Shown here: positions 54,698 to 62,991 of the stretch, piece by piece
Layout: every line of letters begins with the position of its first letter
How positions within the stretch are numbered: position 1 is the stretch's first letter
Assembly (NCBI RefSeq): GCF_034044715.1
Contig: NZ_JAXCLW010000001.1
Location: forward strand, 620,001-684,000
Source of the DNA: Dongia_B soli
GTDB taxonomy: Bacteria > Pseudomonadota > Alphaproteobacteria > Dongiales > Dongiaceae
Length of the DNA stretch: 64,000 nt
Direction: 5' to 3'
Program-made: the position numbers and the translations under genes
The notes under the pieces: generated by a model
What the model saw: the letters and a program-made list of their open reading frames with translations, nothing else
The model's database searches: none
Told to the model about the DNA's origin: nothing

Positions 54698-54788
54698 GGA
54701 GGGGTGGCCGAGCGGTCGAAGGCGCACGCCTGGAAAGTGTGTATACGGCAAAACCGTATCGTGGGTTCGAATCCCACCCCCTCCGCCA
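54698..54788 (+). tRNA. tRNA-Ser (anticodon GGA)
   Basis: A 91-base class II tRNA with CCA encoded. The acceptor GGAGGGG pairs with CCCCTCC. Anticodon stem CACGC/GTGTG closes loop CTGGAAA, giving GGA (UCC/UCU codons). The long variable arm (ATACGGCAAAACCGTAT) and the T-arm GTGGGTTCGAATCCCAC are typical. Confidence 0.97.
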
Positions 54789-54971
54789 GTATCGCCTGCG
54801 CCCAGCCTCAGGGCCCGGTATCACCATGGCCCGTGTCACCAATGCATTGGAGCCGGTTGAGTCCGTTCCGCCGGCCCCCGAGTTCTAAATGAGGCGATCG
54901 CCTGACCACCCGCTGACGGCCGTCGACGGCATCGGCAATATCGCGAAATATCGCAGCGCAAAAGAGCCCTG

Positions 54972-56273
54972 ATGACCCGTTTTCCGCGATCCGGTATCCC
55001 CCGTCATTGGCTGGCCGTCGCTTATTGGCGGCGGAAAACGATCTTTCTCCTCGGCGCCGCCTTGATCGGCATTGCCGCTATCGGCTTCGCTTTGGGCGCG
55101 GATGAAGCCCAACACGCCTTTGCTTGGCTGCGGGATACTTATCCGCTGGCGGCTTTCATCGTCACCTGTCTTGGCTTCGTGGTCGCCGCGGTCACCACGG
55201 CGCACTGGTTTCCAGCCGCCAGGGGCAGCGGCATTCCCCAGGTTATCGCGGCCCGTCGCTATGAAGACCCGATCATACGGGGCGGTCTCATCGGTGGCGG
55301 CGTCACGCTCTGGAAAGTTTTGCTGACGCTTTTCGCCCTGCTTTGCGGCGCTTCGGTCGGCCGCGAGGGGCCGACGGTGCAACTGGGCGCCTGCATCATG
55401 TTTCTTCTCGGCACGCGCCTTGGCTTGCGAAAGCCTCAGGGCTTGGTCCTCGCCGGGGCTGCAGCCGGCATCGCCGCCGCCTTCAATACACCCTTGGCCG
55501 GCATCATGTTCGCGATCGAGGAAATGGCGAAGAACTATGAGAAGCGGATCAGCGGCCTCATCATCGCCGCGGTGGTGATCGCCGGCGCTGTCAGCATCGC
55601 ATTCCTTGGCAATTACAAATATTTCGGCAGCAACCCGATCGAGATCGGTTTTTCCCGAGCCATGATCTTCGCCACGGTCTGCAGCGTGATTGCCGGGCTT
55701 GGCGGCAGCCTGTTCAGCTTTTTGCTACTCGCGGCGGGCCGCCTCTATCGGCGCCTATCCGCCGGCGCCAACTGGATGCCCTATGCCTTTCCCGCCGCCT
55801 GTGGCCTCGCCGTCGCCATCGCCAGCCTGCTGACCCACGGCTATGCCAATGGCACCGGATACGAGCAGGCCAAGCTGGCGCTTGAAAGCGGGCAGACCAT
55901 GCCGCTTTGGTACGGACCGCTCAAATTGCTGGCGACCCTGGCCTCCTCCGCCAGCGGCTTGCCCGGCGGGCTTTTCTCCCCTTCCCTATCGGTCGGTACC
56001 GGGCTCGGCTCCCTGATCGCAGCAGCTTTGGCGCATATCCCGGCGCTTGGCGGCCTGTCGCCGGACGATTTGCGGGCTATCATGTTGCTGGCAATGGCAG
56101 CCTATTTCGCCGCTGTCGTGCAGTCGCCACTGACCGCCTTCGTCATCGTCAATGAAATGACGGTCAGCAATGCCCTGCTGGTGCCGCTCCTGACCGCGAC
56201 CTTCCTGGCGGCCGGTATCTCCGCCATGCTGACTCGCGAGCCGCTTTATCACGCTTTGTCCCGGCAGTTCTGA
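54972..56273 (+). CDS. ClC-family chloride channel or transporter
   Basis: A 433-residue membrane protein. The selectivity motifs are G-S-G-I-P-Q (about 86-91), G-R-E-G-P-T with the gating Glu (about 135), and G-G-L-F-S-P-S-L (about 335). The C-terminal CBS domains of many ClC proteins are absent. Whether it is a channel or Cl-/H+ exchanger cannot be decided. It may help in acid resistance or pH control. Convergent with the GT2-like gene. Confidence 0.95.
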   Translation: MTRFPRSGIPRHWLAVAYWRRKTIFLLGAALIGIAAIGFALGADEAQHAFAWLRDTYPLAAFIVTCLGFVVAAVTTAHWFPAARGSGIPQVIAARRYEDPIIRGGLIGGGVTLWKVLLTLFALLCGASVGREGPTVQLGACIMFLLGTRLGLRKPQGLVLAGAAAGIAAAFNTPLAGIMFAIEEMAKNYEKRISGLIIAAVVIAGAVSIAFLGNYKYFGSNPIEIGFSRAMIFATVCSVIAGLGGSLFSFLLLAAGRLYRRLSAGANWMPYAFPAACGLAVAIASLLTHGYANGTGYEQAKLALESGQTMPLWYGPLKLLATLASSASGLPGGLFSPSLSVGTGLGSLIAAALAHIPALGGLSPDDLRAIMLLAMAAYFAAVVQSPLTAFVIVNEMTVSNALLVPLLTATFLAAGISAMLTREPLYHALSRQF

Positions 56274-56291
56274 GCTTTCCGGCTTCCGCCT

Positions 56292-57734
56292 TTATGGCGC
56301 CGGCTTGCCGTTGCTGCGCGGCTTGTTCTTGACCTGGACCATGGGCAAGGCGCGGCAGTTTTTCCGGTAATAGACGATCTCCACCAAAGACGGCCAGATT
56401 TCGAGGGAGGAGTGGATGAGGGCAACGACGTCGTCGACGATCCGGCTGACATTCTGCTGGAAGAAATCCGGTTCGAAATTATAGAAGCTGCGATCCAGCG
56501 TCGCCGCAAATTGCCCAAGCGCGTCTCGCCGATCGACGCTTGACGCCTTTTCCCGCGCCTTCCGGACGCGCGCCTGCAATGTGCTGATCTTGTCCAGGAT
56601 TCGCTCGCTGTCCTCGGCCGTGACCTGCCCGTCATAATCGAAGGAGATCGTCAAGTCGTCGGACCGCCGGAGGGTCGATCGGATCTTGTTCTTCAGCAAG
56701 GTGCAAATTTCTTCATTGAAGATCTCGGCCGGCAGGGGATTGCGCATGTAGTTGTTCTTAATATGGGTTTGCGCCGAATCGACATGCGCGGCGATGAAGC
56801 CCGGCTGCTGAATCCATAGGCGGTAAATATAGTCCTCGAAGCGGAGTTGCGTCGGGAAGAAAGGTGGCAGGCCAAAGCGGTTGTCATAGCCCGCGACACC
56901 GCAATCCATCCGCCAGTTCTTGTTGGTGATGCAGGGGCGGAAATTGATCACCACGTAGACGTCATTGACCTCATCCGCATTCAAGCGCTGCTCGTCCTCG
57001 AGAAACATGTCGAGGTAATCGACCGCGTCGATGTCATTCGTGCCAGACCGGAACGTTTGCGCCATCTTGACCACGGCGGTCCGGGCGATGCGGCCCGGCC
57101 GCAGGAAGACGGAGTTCTCGCGGACAAGGCCGTTGGACGCGTTGGTTTCAAGATCCATCGCCGTATCCACCAGCACATCGCCGCGTTCGTAATTTGCCGG
57201 CACCTCGGCCGCCGTTTTGCCGAGCACGTCCTTGAAGGAGGCGAGGATGTCATACGACTTCCTGGTAAAGCCATTGCTGCGGTTATGCACCAGCTTGCCG
57301 CGGCTGACCTCCTCGTCGGTCAGGGATTCCGGACTGTCCTCGATCAGCGCATGGGGTCGCATATCATCATCGGAACTGACCACGAACTGGCCAAGGGTAT
57401 ACATCAGGGTGAAGTTCCGGTTGCCGCCATAGCTGGGACGGAACAGATTGCGCACCAGCGCGTCCAGTTTGCGGTCACGCAAGCGGCGCGACAGGTAGGA
57501 AAGAAACTCTTCCTTTTCCTTCGGCCCGACATAGAAGAGATCGTTATGCGTCTTCGTCTGTTCGAGCAGGTTGTAATATTTCCGGTGGTTGGCCATCGAG
57601 GAATCGTCGAAGACGATCATCGGTATCGAATGGCCGTTGCGCCAGAAGTTCTCGTCATAAGCTTCGACCGTTTCGCCCACATCTCGTAATCGATAAGTGG
57701 GGATGACGAAGGCCGAGGAATCGTCGGATGTCAC
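56292..57734 (-). CDS. GT-A fold glycosyltransferase-like protein (GT2-related), function unknown
   Basis: A 480-residue protein starting at GTG, with AAGGA 10 bases upstream. The first 130 residues look like a GT2 domain: V-I-P-T-Y (10-14), V-F-D-D-S-S (41-46), G-G-N-R-N-F-T-L (104-111, compare G-x-x-x-A-R-N), and D-x-D as S-D122-D-D124-M-R-P. The rest (about 130-480) includes a second large region ending in a helical, coiled-coil-prone part near 385-420, and fits no family I know. There are no membrane spans. No sugar genes are adjacent. The donor and acceptor cannot be guessed. An unusually long GT2-like protein standing alone. Confidence 0.75.
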   Translation of the reverse strand: MTSDDSSAFVIPTYRLRDVGETVEAYDENFWRNGHSIPMIVFDDSSMANHRKYYNLLEQTKTHNDLFYVGPKEKEEFLSYLSRRLRDRKLDALVRNLFRPSYGGNRNFTLMYTLGQFVVSSDDDMRPHALIEDSPESLTDEEVSRGKLVHNRSNGFTRKSYDILASFKDVLGKTAAEVPANYERGDVLVDTAMDLETNASNGLVRENSVFLRPGRIARTAVVKMAQTFRSGTNDIDAVDYLDMFLEDEQRLNADEVNDVYVVINFRPCITNKNWRMDCGVAGYDNRFGLPPFFPTQLRFEDYIYRLWIQQPGFIAAHVDSAQTHIKNNYMRNPLPAEIFNEEICTLLKNKIRSTLRRSDDLTISFDYDGQVTAEDSERILDKISTLQARVRKAREKASSVDRRDALGQFAATLDRSFYNFEPDFFQQNVSRIVDDVVALIHSSLEIWPSLVEIVYYRKNCRALPMVQVKNKPRSNGKPAP

Positions 57735-58156
57735 CGTTTTTCAGTCCTTCTGATGTCGTTGGTACATCGGGGAATGGCCTCGGGCATGAGCATGACAAGG
57801 AGCCGGCGGCAATCCTGCACGCGCGATCCGTCTGCCCGTTGCCATGTCTCGTGGAGCCGATCTATGCGGGAATGAGCGCGGGATTTGTCGCTTCCACGAA
57901 GCGAGATGCCGAATTCGCTGCCGAGGTGAACCACCCGCAACACGCAGCTTCTCCATCCGATGAACACAGATACGCAGGGGCGATCGGTTACCCGGTCGCG
58001 CCGCCAGAGGCGCATCCATCCAGATGGAAGGGCACCCTAGCTTTCTGCTGTGACAGGAGTCTTAGTCGCATGCGGCATAAGGCCTCCATGCGAAAGGGCG
58101 ATGACGGGCATAAGAAGATCGTAAAGCCGCGCTTGGTTCAGCGGCCGTTGTCGCCG
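57735..58156. other. Intergenic region between the GT2-like gene and kup
   Basis: 422 bases. I see no supported gene. It should contain the promoter for the GT2-like gene. At 58140-58158 AGCGGC/GCCGCT forms a short hairpin at the kup 3' end, without a T-run. Confidence 0.5.
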
Positions 58157-60037
58157 CTAAATCTCGACCTGGGTCCCCAGCTCGACCACGCGATTGGTCG
58201 GTAGATTGAAGAAATCCATCGCGGTCGCGGCATTGCGCGACATCCAAGCGAAAAGCAGTTCCCGCCACAACATCATTCCCGGCAGCATGCTGGGAACGAT
58301 GGTTTCGCGGCTGATGAAAAAGGATGTCTCCATCAAATTGATCGGCAGGCCAATATCCGCCGAATGGCGCAATGCGGCCGGCACATCGGGATCATCCATG
58401 AAACCGAAGCTCAGCATCAGACGGTAAAAACCGGGCCCGATCTCCTCCATCGACAGGCGCCGCGGCACCGGCACGTGAGCGACTTGCCGCAGGACGACCG
58501 TCAACAGGATGTTGCGCTCATGCATGACCTTGTTGTGCTTCAAATTGTGCAGCAGCGCATTCGGGATGCCCTGCTGCCGGCCGGTCATGAAGATCGCCGT
58601 GCCGGGTACGCGGGTGATGCGGCTGGAAATCGATTTGAGAAACATCTCGACCGGCATCGCATCCTGATCGATCCGGGCCATCAACAATTCGCGGCCGCGC
58701 TTCCAGGTGGTCAACAGGACGAAGATGACAAGGCCGACCAGCAGCGTGAACCAGCCGCCATGCGTGACCTTGCCGAAATTGGCGATGAAGAAGCAGAGAT
58801 CGACGAAGAGCAGAAGCGCGACCAGCATAACGGCTGGGACACGCGGCCACTTCCAGATCAGGAAAATGACCGCGCCGATCAGCATCGTATCAATCACCAT
58901 CGTTCCGGTGACGGCGACGCCATAAGCCGCCGCCAGATTGGTCGAAGATCCGAAGCCGAGCACCAGCAAGGTCACCGCCGTCATCAGCATCCAATTGACG
59001 AAGGGAATGTAAATCTGCCCCATGGCGGCATGCGAGGTGTGAATGACCCGCAAGCGGGGCAGGAAGCCCAGTTGGATGGCTTGCTGGGTCACCGAGAAAG
59101 CGCCGGTGATCACCGCCTGCGACGCGATAACCGTGGCGACGGTCGCCAGCCCCACCAACGGCAAGGCCCCCCAGCTCGGCGCAAGTCGGAAAAACGGATT
59201 TTCGACCGCGGTCGGGTCGCCGAGGAGCAGGGCGCCCTGGCCGAAATAATTCAGCACCAGGGATGGCAGGACCAGAAAGAACCAGGTCAGGCGAATCGGC
59301 CGGCGGCCGAAATGGCCGAGATCGGAATAGAGCGCCTCGGCGCCGGTCAATGCGAGAACCACCGAGCTGAGGACGAAGAAGGCGAGCCAACCTTCGGCCA
59401 TGAAGAAGCGGACGGCGTGAATCGGATTGAGGGCAAAAAGGATATCCGGCCGATCGAGCATCTTCAAGACGCCGAGGACCGCCAGCGAGCCGAACCACAG
59501 CAGCATGATCGGCCCGAACAAGCTGCCAATGCGGCTGCTGCCCTGGCGCTGGATGAGAAAGAGGCCGATCAGGATGCCCAGGGTCAACGGCACGACGATG
59601 ATGTCGATCTCCGGCCAGGCAACTTCCAGACCTTCGACCGCGCTCAACACGGAGATCGCCGGCGTGATCATGCTGTCGCCGTAGAACAGGGCGGCGGCGA
59701 AAATCCCCAATGCAGTGACCGCGGCAATCGCCGCCGGTTTCTTCACCACATCGCGAACCAGCGCCAGCAAGGCAAGGCTGCCGCCTTCGCCGTCATTATC
59801 GGCCCGCAGGATGATCGTGACGTATTTGAATGAGACTACCAGCATGACCGACCAGAAGATCAGCGACAACACGCCGAGAACATTCTCCGGTGTCGGCGGC
59901 AGGCCATGCTGCGGCGCGAAGCATTCCTTCAGGGCGTAAAGCGGGCTGGTGCCGATATCGCCATAGACGACCCCGATGGCGCCAACCAACAAAGCCGGGA
60001 GCGATTTCTTGCCGGTCGCGGCGAGGCTCTGTTGCAT
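58157..60037 (-). CDS. kup: Low-affinity potassium transporter Kup
   Basis: A 626-residue KUP/HAK/KT transporter: G-V-V-Y-G-D-I-G-T-S-P-L-Y-A-L-K near the N-terminus, about 12 spans to residue 445, then a cytoplasmic C-terminal domain. Family motifs G-G-S-L-A-L-L-A-L and Y-G-D-S-M-I-T-P-A-I-S-V-L-S-A-V-E-G are present. K+ uptake is driven by protons. It probably works under acid or low-turgor conditions. Confidence 0.97.
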   Translation of the reverse strand: MQQSLAATGKKSLPALLVGAIGVVYGDIGTSPLYALKECFAPQHGLPPTPENVLGVLSLIFWSVMLVVSFKYVTIILRADNDGEGGSLALLALVRDVVKKPAAIAAVTALGIFAAALFYGDSMITPAISVLSAVEGLEVAWPEIDIIVVPLTLGILIGLFLIQRQGSSRIGSLFGPIMLLWFGSLAVLGVLKMLDRPDILFALNPIHAVRFFMAEGWLAFFVLSSVVLALTGAEALYSDLGHFGRRPIRLTWFFLVLPSLVLNYFGQGALLLGDPTAVENPFFRLAPSWGALPLVGLATVATVIASQAVITGAFSVTQQAIQLGFLPRLRVIHTSHAAMGQIYIPFVNWMLMTAVTLLVLGFGSSTNLAAAYGVAVTGTMVIDTMLIGAVIFLIWKWPRVPAVMLVALLLFVDLCFFIANFGKVTHGGWFTLLVGLVIFVLLTTWKRGRELLMARIDQDAMPVEMFLKSISSRITRVPGTAIFMTGRQQGIPNALLHNLKHNKVMHERNILLTVVLRQVAHVPVPRRLSMEEIGPGFYRLMLSFGFMDDPDVPAALRHSADIGLPINLMETSFFISRETIVPSMLPGMMLWRELLFAWMSRNAATAMDFFNLPTNRVVELGTQVEI

Positions 60038-60149
60038 GAGCGATGATATCCTTGCCGATATGTCGATCGGTCTTTTGGTTGCACGCTTGTCGCCCTATTT
60101 CTAACCAAGTTTAGCTTTGGTGCAACCGAGCGTCGCTATAATTAAACCC

Positions 60150-60182
60150 TTGCCGAGGCTGGGAAAGTCATCGCCTTGGCAA
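60150..60182 (-). terminator. Hairpin after the small hypothetical gene, possible terminator
   Basis: TTGCCAAGGC and GCCTCGGCAA on the minus strand form a 10-bp stem with one wobble pair and a 13-base loop, followed by GGGTTTAATTATAG. It lies 54 bases after the stop of the 108-residue gene. The AT-rich tail also reads TATAAT on the plus strand (60137-60142). Confidence 0.5.
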
Positions 60183-60236
60183 AGAGTCATGCAACAAATT
60201 GGGGCGATTCGGTGATGGCCCGCCCCAGGGCGCGGC

Positions 60237-60563
60237 TTAGCTGGCGGGACCTCGGGCAGCGGCGCGGCGCGCTGCAACCCGGCCTCGCCCTCCTGCCCGG
60301 CTGCTTTCCGCCGCAGCGGTCTGTCGCAGGAGATCGGCCAGACGCGCTATATGTGGATTGGCGGTTTGGGCGGCAACCGCGTCATATCGGGTAAGAAGCC
60401 GCGCCGCTGCGCTTCTGGCATCGGTCTCCATATCGAGACTGAGCATCCAGGAAAGCAGCATATCCTCCGCCGGCCCCGGAAACTCATCGCCCATGGCAAA
60501 AGCCTCTGAAATCAATGATTTCGGATCTTCGGCCGAGTGAGGAACCTTGCTGTCGCCCGTCAT
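60237..60563 (-). CDS. Small hypothetical protein
   Basis: A 108-residue protein, not recognised. The middle (L-I-S-E-A-F-A-M-G-D-E-F-P-G-P-A-E-D-M-L-L-S-W) is well-structured and helical, and the C-terminus is Arg/Ala/Gly-rich. No membrane span. It lies 199 bases upstream of kup on the same strand, separated by a hairpin. No clear ribosome site; the start may differ. Coding status is moderately sure. Confidence 0.6.
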   Translation of the reverse strand: MTGDSKVPHSAEDPKSLISEAFAMGDEFPGPAEDMLLSWMLSLDMETDARSAAARLLTRYDAVAAQTANPHIARLADLLRQTAAAESSRAGGRGRVAARRAAARGPAS

Positions 60564-60931
60564 CGCTAAACCGCGCCTTGCCGCTGTGGCGTTCCTTTAA
60601 TCTACGATCTGCCGGGCAGAGTCGGCCAGCTCGGCGTCTCCGGCTCGACTATTTCCGCCCTACCGCTAGTGCAAATACGACAATCAGGCCCCAGGCAGGC
60701 GTTTCCAGCGCTGCCTGCTGGAGGAAAAATCACGAAGAATCGCACGAGGTGCACATAGGGATGTGGCATTTAGCCCGAAAGGACGTTTGAAAACCGATGG
60801 TTAGTCCGCTAACTGAAATAGATGGAAGTGTAATGAAACCTTAAAAAGGCGAGCCTGGCCGGCAACGGGGAAGTTACCGAGCCTGCCAGCCATCGTGGAC
60901 AAAGAAGTCGTGGACAAAGAAGGAGCATGCC
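60564..60931. other. Intergenic region upstream of the adhesin-like gene
   Basis: 368 bases without a convincing gene. It includes a small hairpin near 60693-60720 (CAGGCAG/CTGCCTG) and a 15-base tandem duplication just before the next gene. The AT-rich part at 60790-60850 is the likeliest promoter place. Confidence 0.55.
60893..60922 (+). repeat. 15-base tandem duplication before the adhesin-like gene
   Basis: TCGTGGACAAAGAAG occurs twice in direct succession (60893-60907 and 60908-60922). The second copy runs into AAGGAG, the probable ribosome site 6 bases from the ATG. Confidence 0.9.
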
Positions 60932-61465
60932 ATGTCGGAGACTGAGGAGCGCGGATCGGATGCCGTCGGACCGACGGGTGCCTCTCAGCATGATGACCTA
61001 TCGGCCGCCCCGCAGGCGCCGGCGGGCTTGCTTGAAACTGTCCCCTCGCTTGATGCCGGGCTGGCCGATCTGATGTCGGACGGGGAAGATAACGTCACCT
61101 TCAATCTGGTGGATGCAAATTCGCCTGAAGCCGGCGCCCACGGCATCGGCATCGATCCGACGGGCATCACTTCGGACGGCATTACGCTCGGTTTGGACGA
61201 TGTGCTGTCGATCGGCACCGAATCGATCGGTGGCCTCGATGCGCTGATGGTGACCGGCGACCAGGGCGATATCGTGCGGCTGCGAACCGACGGCATCCAC
61301 AATTGGGAACCGGCCGCGGTGGAGACGCCCAGCGGGTTCACCGCCTATCATGCAACCACCGGCTCGGAGACTCACGATCCGGCCGCGGGCCATCACGCGC
61401 ATCACGACATCTATGTGCTTGTGCAACAGGATCTCCACGTCATCCTGAATTTCGATCAAGGCTGA
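60932..61465 (+). CDS. Small acidic protein resembling part of type I-secreted adhesins
   Basis: A 177-residue protein of pI well below 5. The stretch from about 85 to 175, with L-G-L-D-D-V-L-S-I-G-T, L-D-A-L-M-V-T-G-D-Q-G-D-I-V-R-L and a closing D-I-Y-V-L-V-Q-Q-D-L-H-V-I-L, resembles the module near the C-terminus of large VCBS/RTX-type secreted adhesins. This is by pattern memory, not search. It has no signal peptide and no Gly/Asp RTX repeats, and there is no type I export gene nearby. His-rich G-H-H-A-H-H-D could bind metal. It could be a detached fragment or a small effector. Confidence 0.7.
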   Translation: MSETEERGSDAVGPTGASQHDDLSAAPQAPAGLLETVPSLDAGLADLMSDGEDNVTFNLVDANSPEAGAHGIGIDPTGITSDGITLGLDDVLSIGTESIGGLDALMVTGDQGDIVRLRTDGIHNWEPAAVETPSGFTAYHATTGSETHDPAAGHHAHHDIYVLVQQDLHVILNFDQG

Positions 61466-61639
61466 TCGCGACAGCGGATCGACCGCACGGTTCCCAGACC
61501 GCGACTCATCAGACGAGTCGTCTGCAGTGCCCGCTTGGCCTGACGCCGTAGAACTGCAATCATTGCAAGGCACCAATCGTTAATGGATCATTGACAGGGC
61601 CCATCGGCCGATATTTGAATTATTCCAAACTACGAGAGT

Positions 61640-61689
61640 GATTGTCGCCCATGGGCCAGTTCGGGGGCGAATTGCCAAAAGCGACAATC
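61640..61689 (+). promoter_or_regulatory. Inverted repeat in the cfa leader
   Basis: GATTGTCGC (61640-61648) and GCGACAATC (61681-61689) are perfectly complementary, 32 bases apart, ending 25 bases before cfa. A TTGACA at about 61591 could be a -35. The repeat may form a leader hairpin near the ribosome site AAGGAG (61706-61711). Confidence 0.35.
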
Positions 61690-61714
61690 GTGTGAATCGT
61701 AACGCAAGGAGCGA

Positions 61715-62980
61715 ATGGGGATGTTCGAACGCTTGCTGCGAGCTGGTCTCAATCGGGGCCAGGTCACCTTAATTGACCATCGAGGCCGCCGGCATCTTAT
61801 CGAGGGCGGAGCCGGCCCGCGCGTGATTGTGCGCATTCATGATGCCGCGACGGACCGCGCCCTTTTCTTCAATCCGTGGCTGAAGCTGGGCGAAGCCTAT
61901 ATGGATGGCAGGCTGACTATCGAGGAGGGAACACTCTACGACCTTCTCGACATCTGTATGGCCAGCACCGATCAGACGCAATCGATCGCCCTGCAGCGAT
62001 TGACCGGCGGAATCCAAAAACTGCTGCGCTGGTGGCATCAGAACAATCCCATTGGTGTGGCCCGCGAACATGTAGCGCATCATTACGATTTGTCGCGCCA
62101 GCTCTTCGAGCAATTCCTCGATGAGAGCATGCAATATTCCTGCGCCTATTTCGCTACCCCGGAAACCACGCTTCCTCATGCCCAGCAAGCGAAGATGCGC
62201 CATATCGCATCGAAGCTCCTGTTACAGCCGGGCCAGCATGTGCTGGATATCGGCTGCGGCTGGGGCGGCCTCGGCATGTTTCTTGCCAAGACGGCGGATG
62301 TGCGCGTGACCGGCGTCACCCTGTCCAAGGAACAGCTCGAAGTCGCCAAGGCACGCGCCGAAGCCGCCGGCTTGAGCGACCGCGTGACCTTCAAGCTGCA
62401 GGATTACCGGCATGAGACCACGCAATATGACCGCATCGTCTCGGTCGGCATGTTCGAGCATGTCGGCGTGAAACATTACGGCGAGTTCTTCGACAAGGTG
62501 CAGCAATTGCTGAAGCAGAACGGCGTCGCTCTGCTGCATGCGATCGGCCGCCGTGACGGTCCCGGCTATACCAATCCGTGGCTGCGCAAATACATCTTCC
62601 CCGGCGGCTACAGTCCCGCTTTGTCGGAAGTCTTGCCCGTCATCGAAAAGACTAGGCTGTGGGTCACCGATATCGAAGTGTTGCGGCTGCATTACGCCGA
62701 AACCCTGAAAAACTGGCGGCACAATTTCAACGCCGTGCGCGACAAGATCCGGTCGCTCTATGACGAGCGTTTTTGCCGCATGTGGGAGTTCTATCTGATC
62801 GGCAGCGAGCTCTCCTTCCGGTATGACTTCAACATGGTGTTCCAGATTCAGATGAGCCGCGGCATTCATGCCGTGCCGATGACCCGCGACTATATGTTCG
62901 ACTGGGAACGTCAGCACGCGGCTCTGGCTGCCGGCAAGGCCGAGGCACCGAAGCGGCTGGGCGAACGTGCCGCTGAATAA
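61715..62980 (+). CDS. cfa: Cyclopropane-fatty-acyl-phospholipid synthase family protein
   Basis: A 421-residue SAM-dependent methyltransferase that adds a methylene bridge to unsaturated acyl chains in membrane phospholipids. The SAM motif is V-L-D-I-G-C-G-W-G-G-L (about 182-192). A-H-H-Y-D-L-S and Q-Y-S-C-A-Y-F are typical active-site regions. R-R-D-G-P-G-Y-T-N-P-W fits the family. ATG 61715 has AAGGAG 3 bases upstream. It may serve acid or stationary-phase stress. Confidence 0.95.
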   Translation: MGMFERLLRAGLNRGQVTLIDHRGRRHLIEGGAGPRVIVRIHDAATDRALFFNPWLKLGEAYMDGRLTIEEGTLYDLLDICMASTDQTQSIALQRLTGGIQKLLRWWHQNNPIGVAREHVAHHYDLSRQLFEQFLDESMQYSCAYFATPETTLPHAQQAKMRHIASKLLLQPGQHVLDIGCGWGGLGMFLAKTADVRVTGVTLSKEQLEVAKARAEAAGLSDRVTFKLQDYRHETTQYDRIVSVGMFEHVGVKHYGEFFDKVQQLLKQNGVALLHAIGRRDGPGYTNPWLRKYIFPGGYSPALSEVLPVIEKTRLWVTDIEVLRLHYAETLKNWRHNFNAVRDKIRSLYDERFCRMWEFYLIGSELSFRYDFNMVFQIQMSRGIHAVPMTRDYMFDWERQHAALAAGKAEAPKRLGERAAE

Positions 62981-62991
62981 TGCTGCTTAAT

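Noticed and set aside
57728..58204. A 158-codon plus-strand frame in the gap between the GT2-like gene and kup
   Set aside because: It overlaps the kup 3' end, has no ribosome site and its translation shows no structure or known motif.
58364..59833. A 489-codon open frame on the plus strand
   Set aside because: Antisense to kup. The Gln/Arg/Asp-rich composition is typical of shadow frames.
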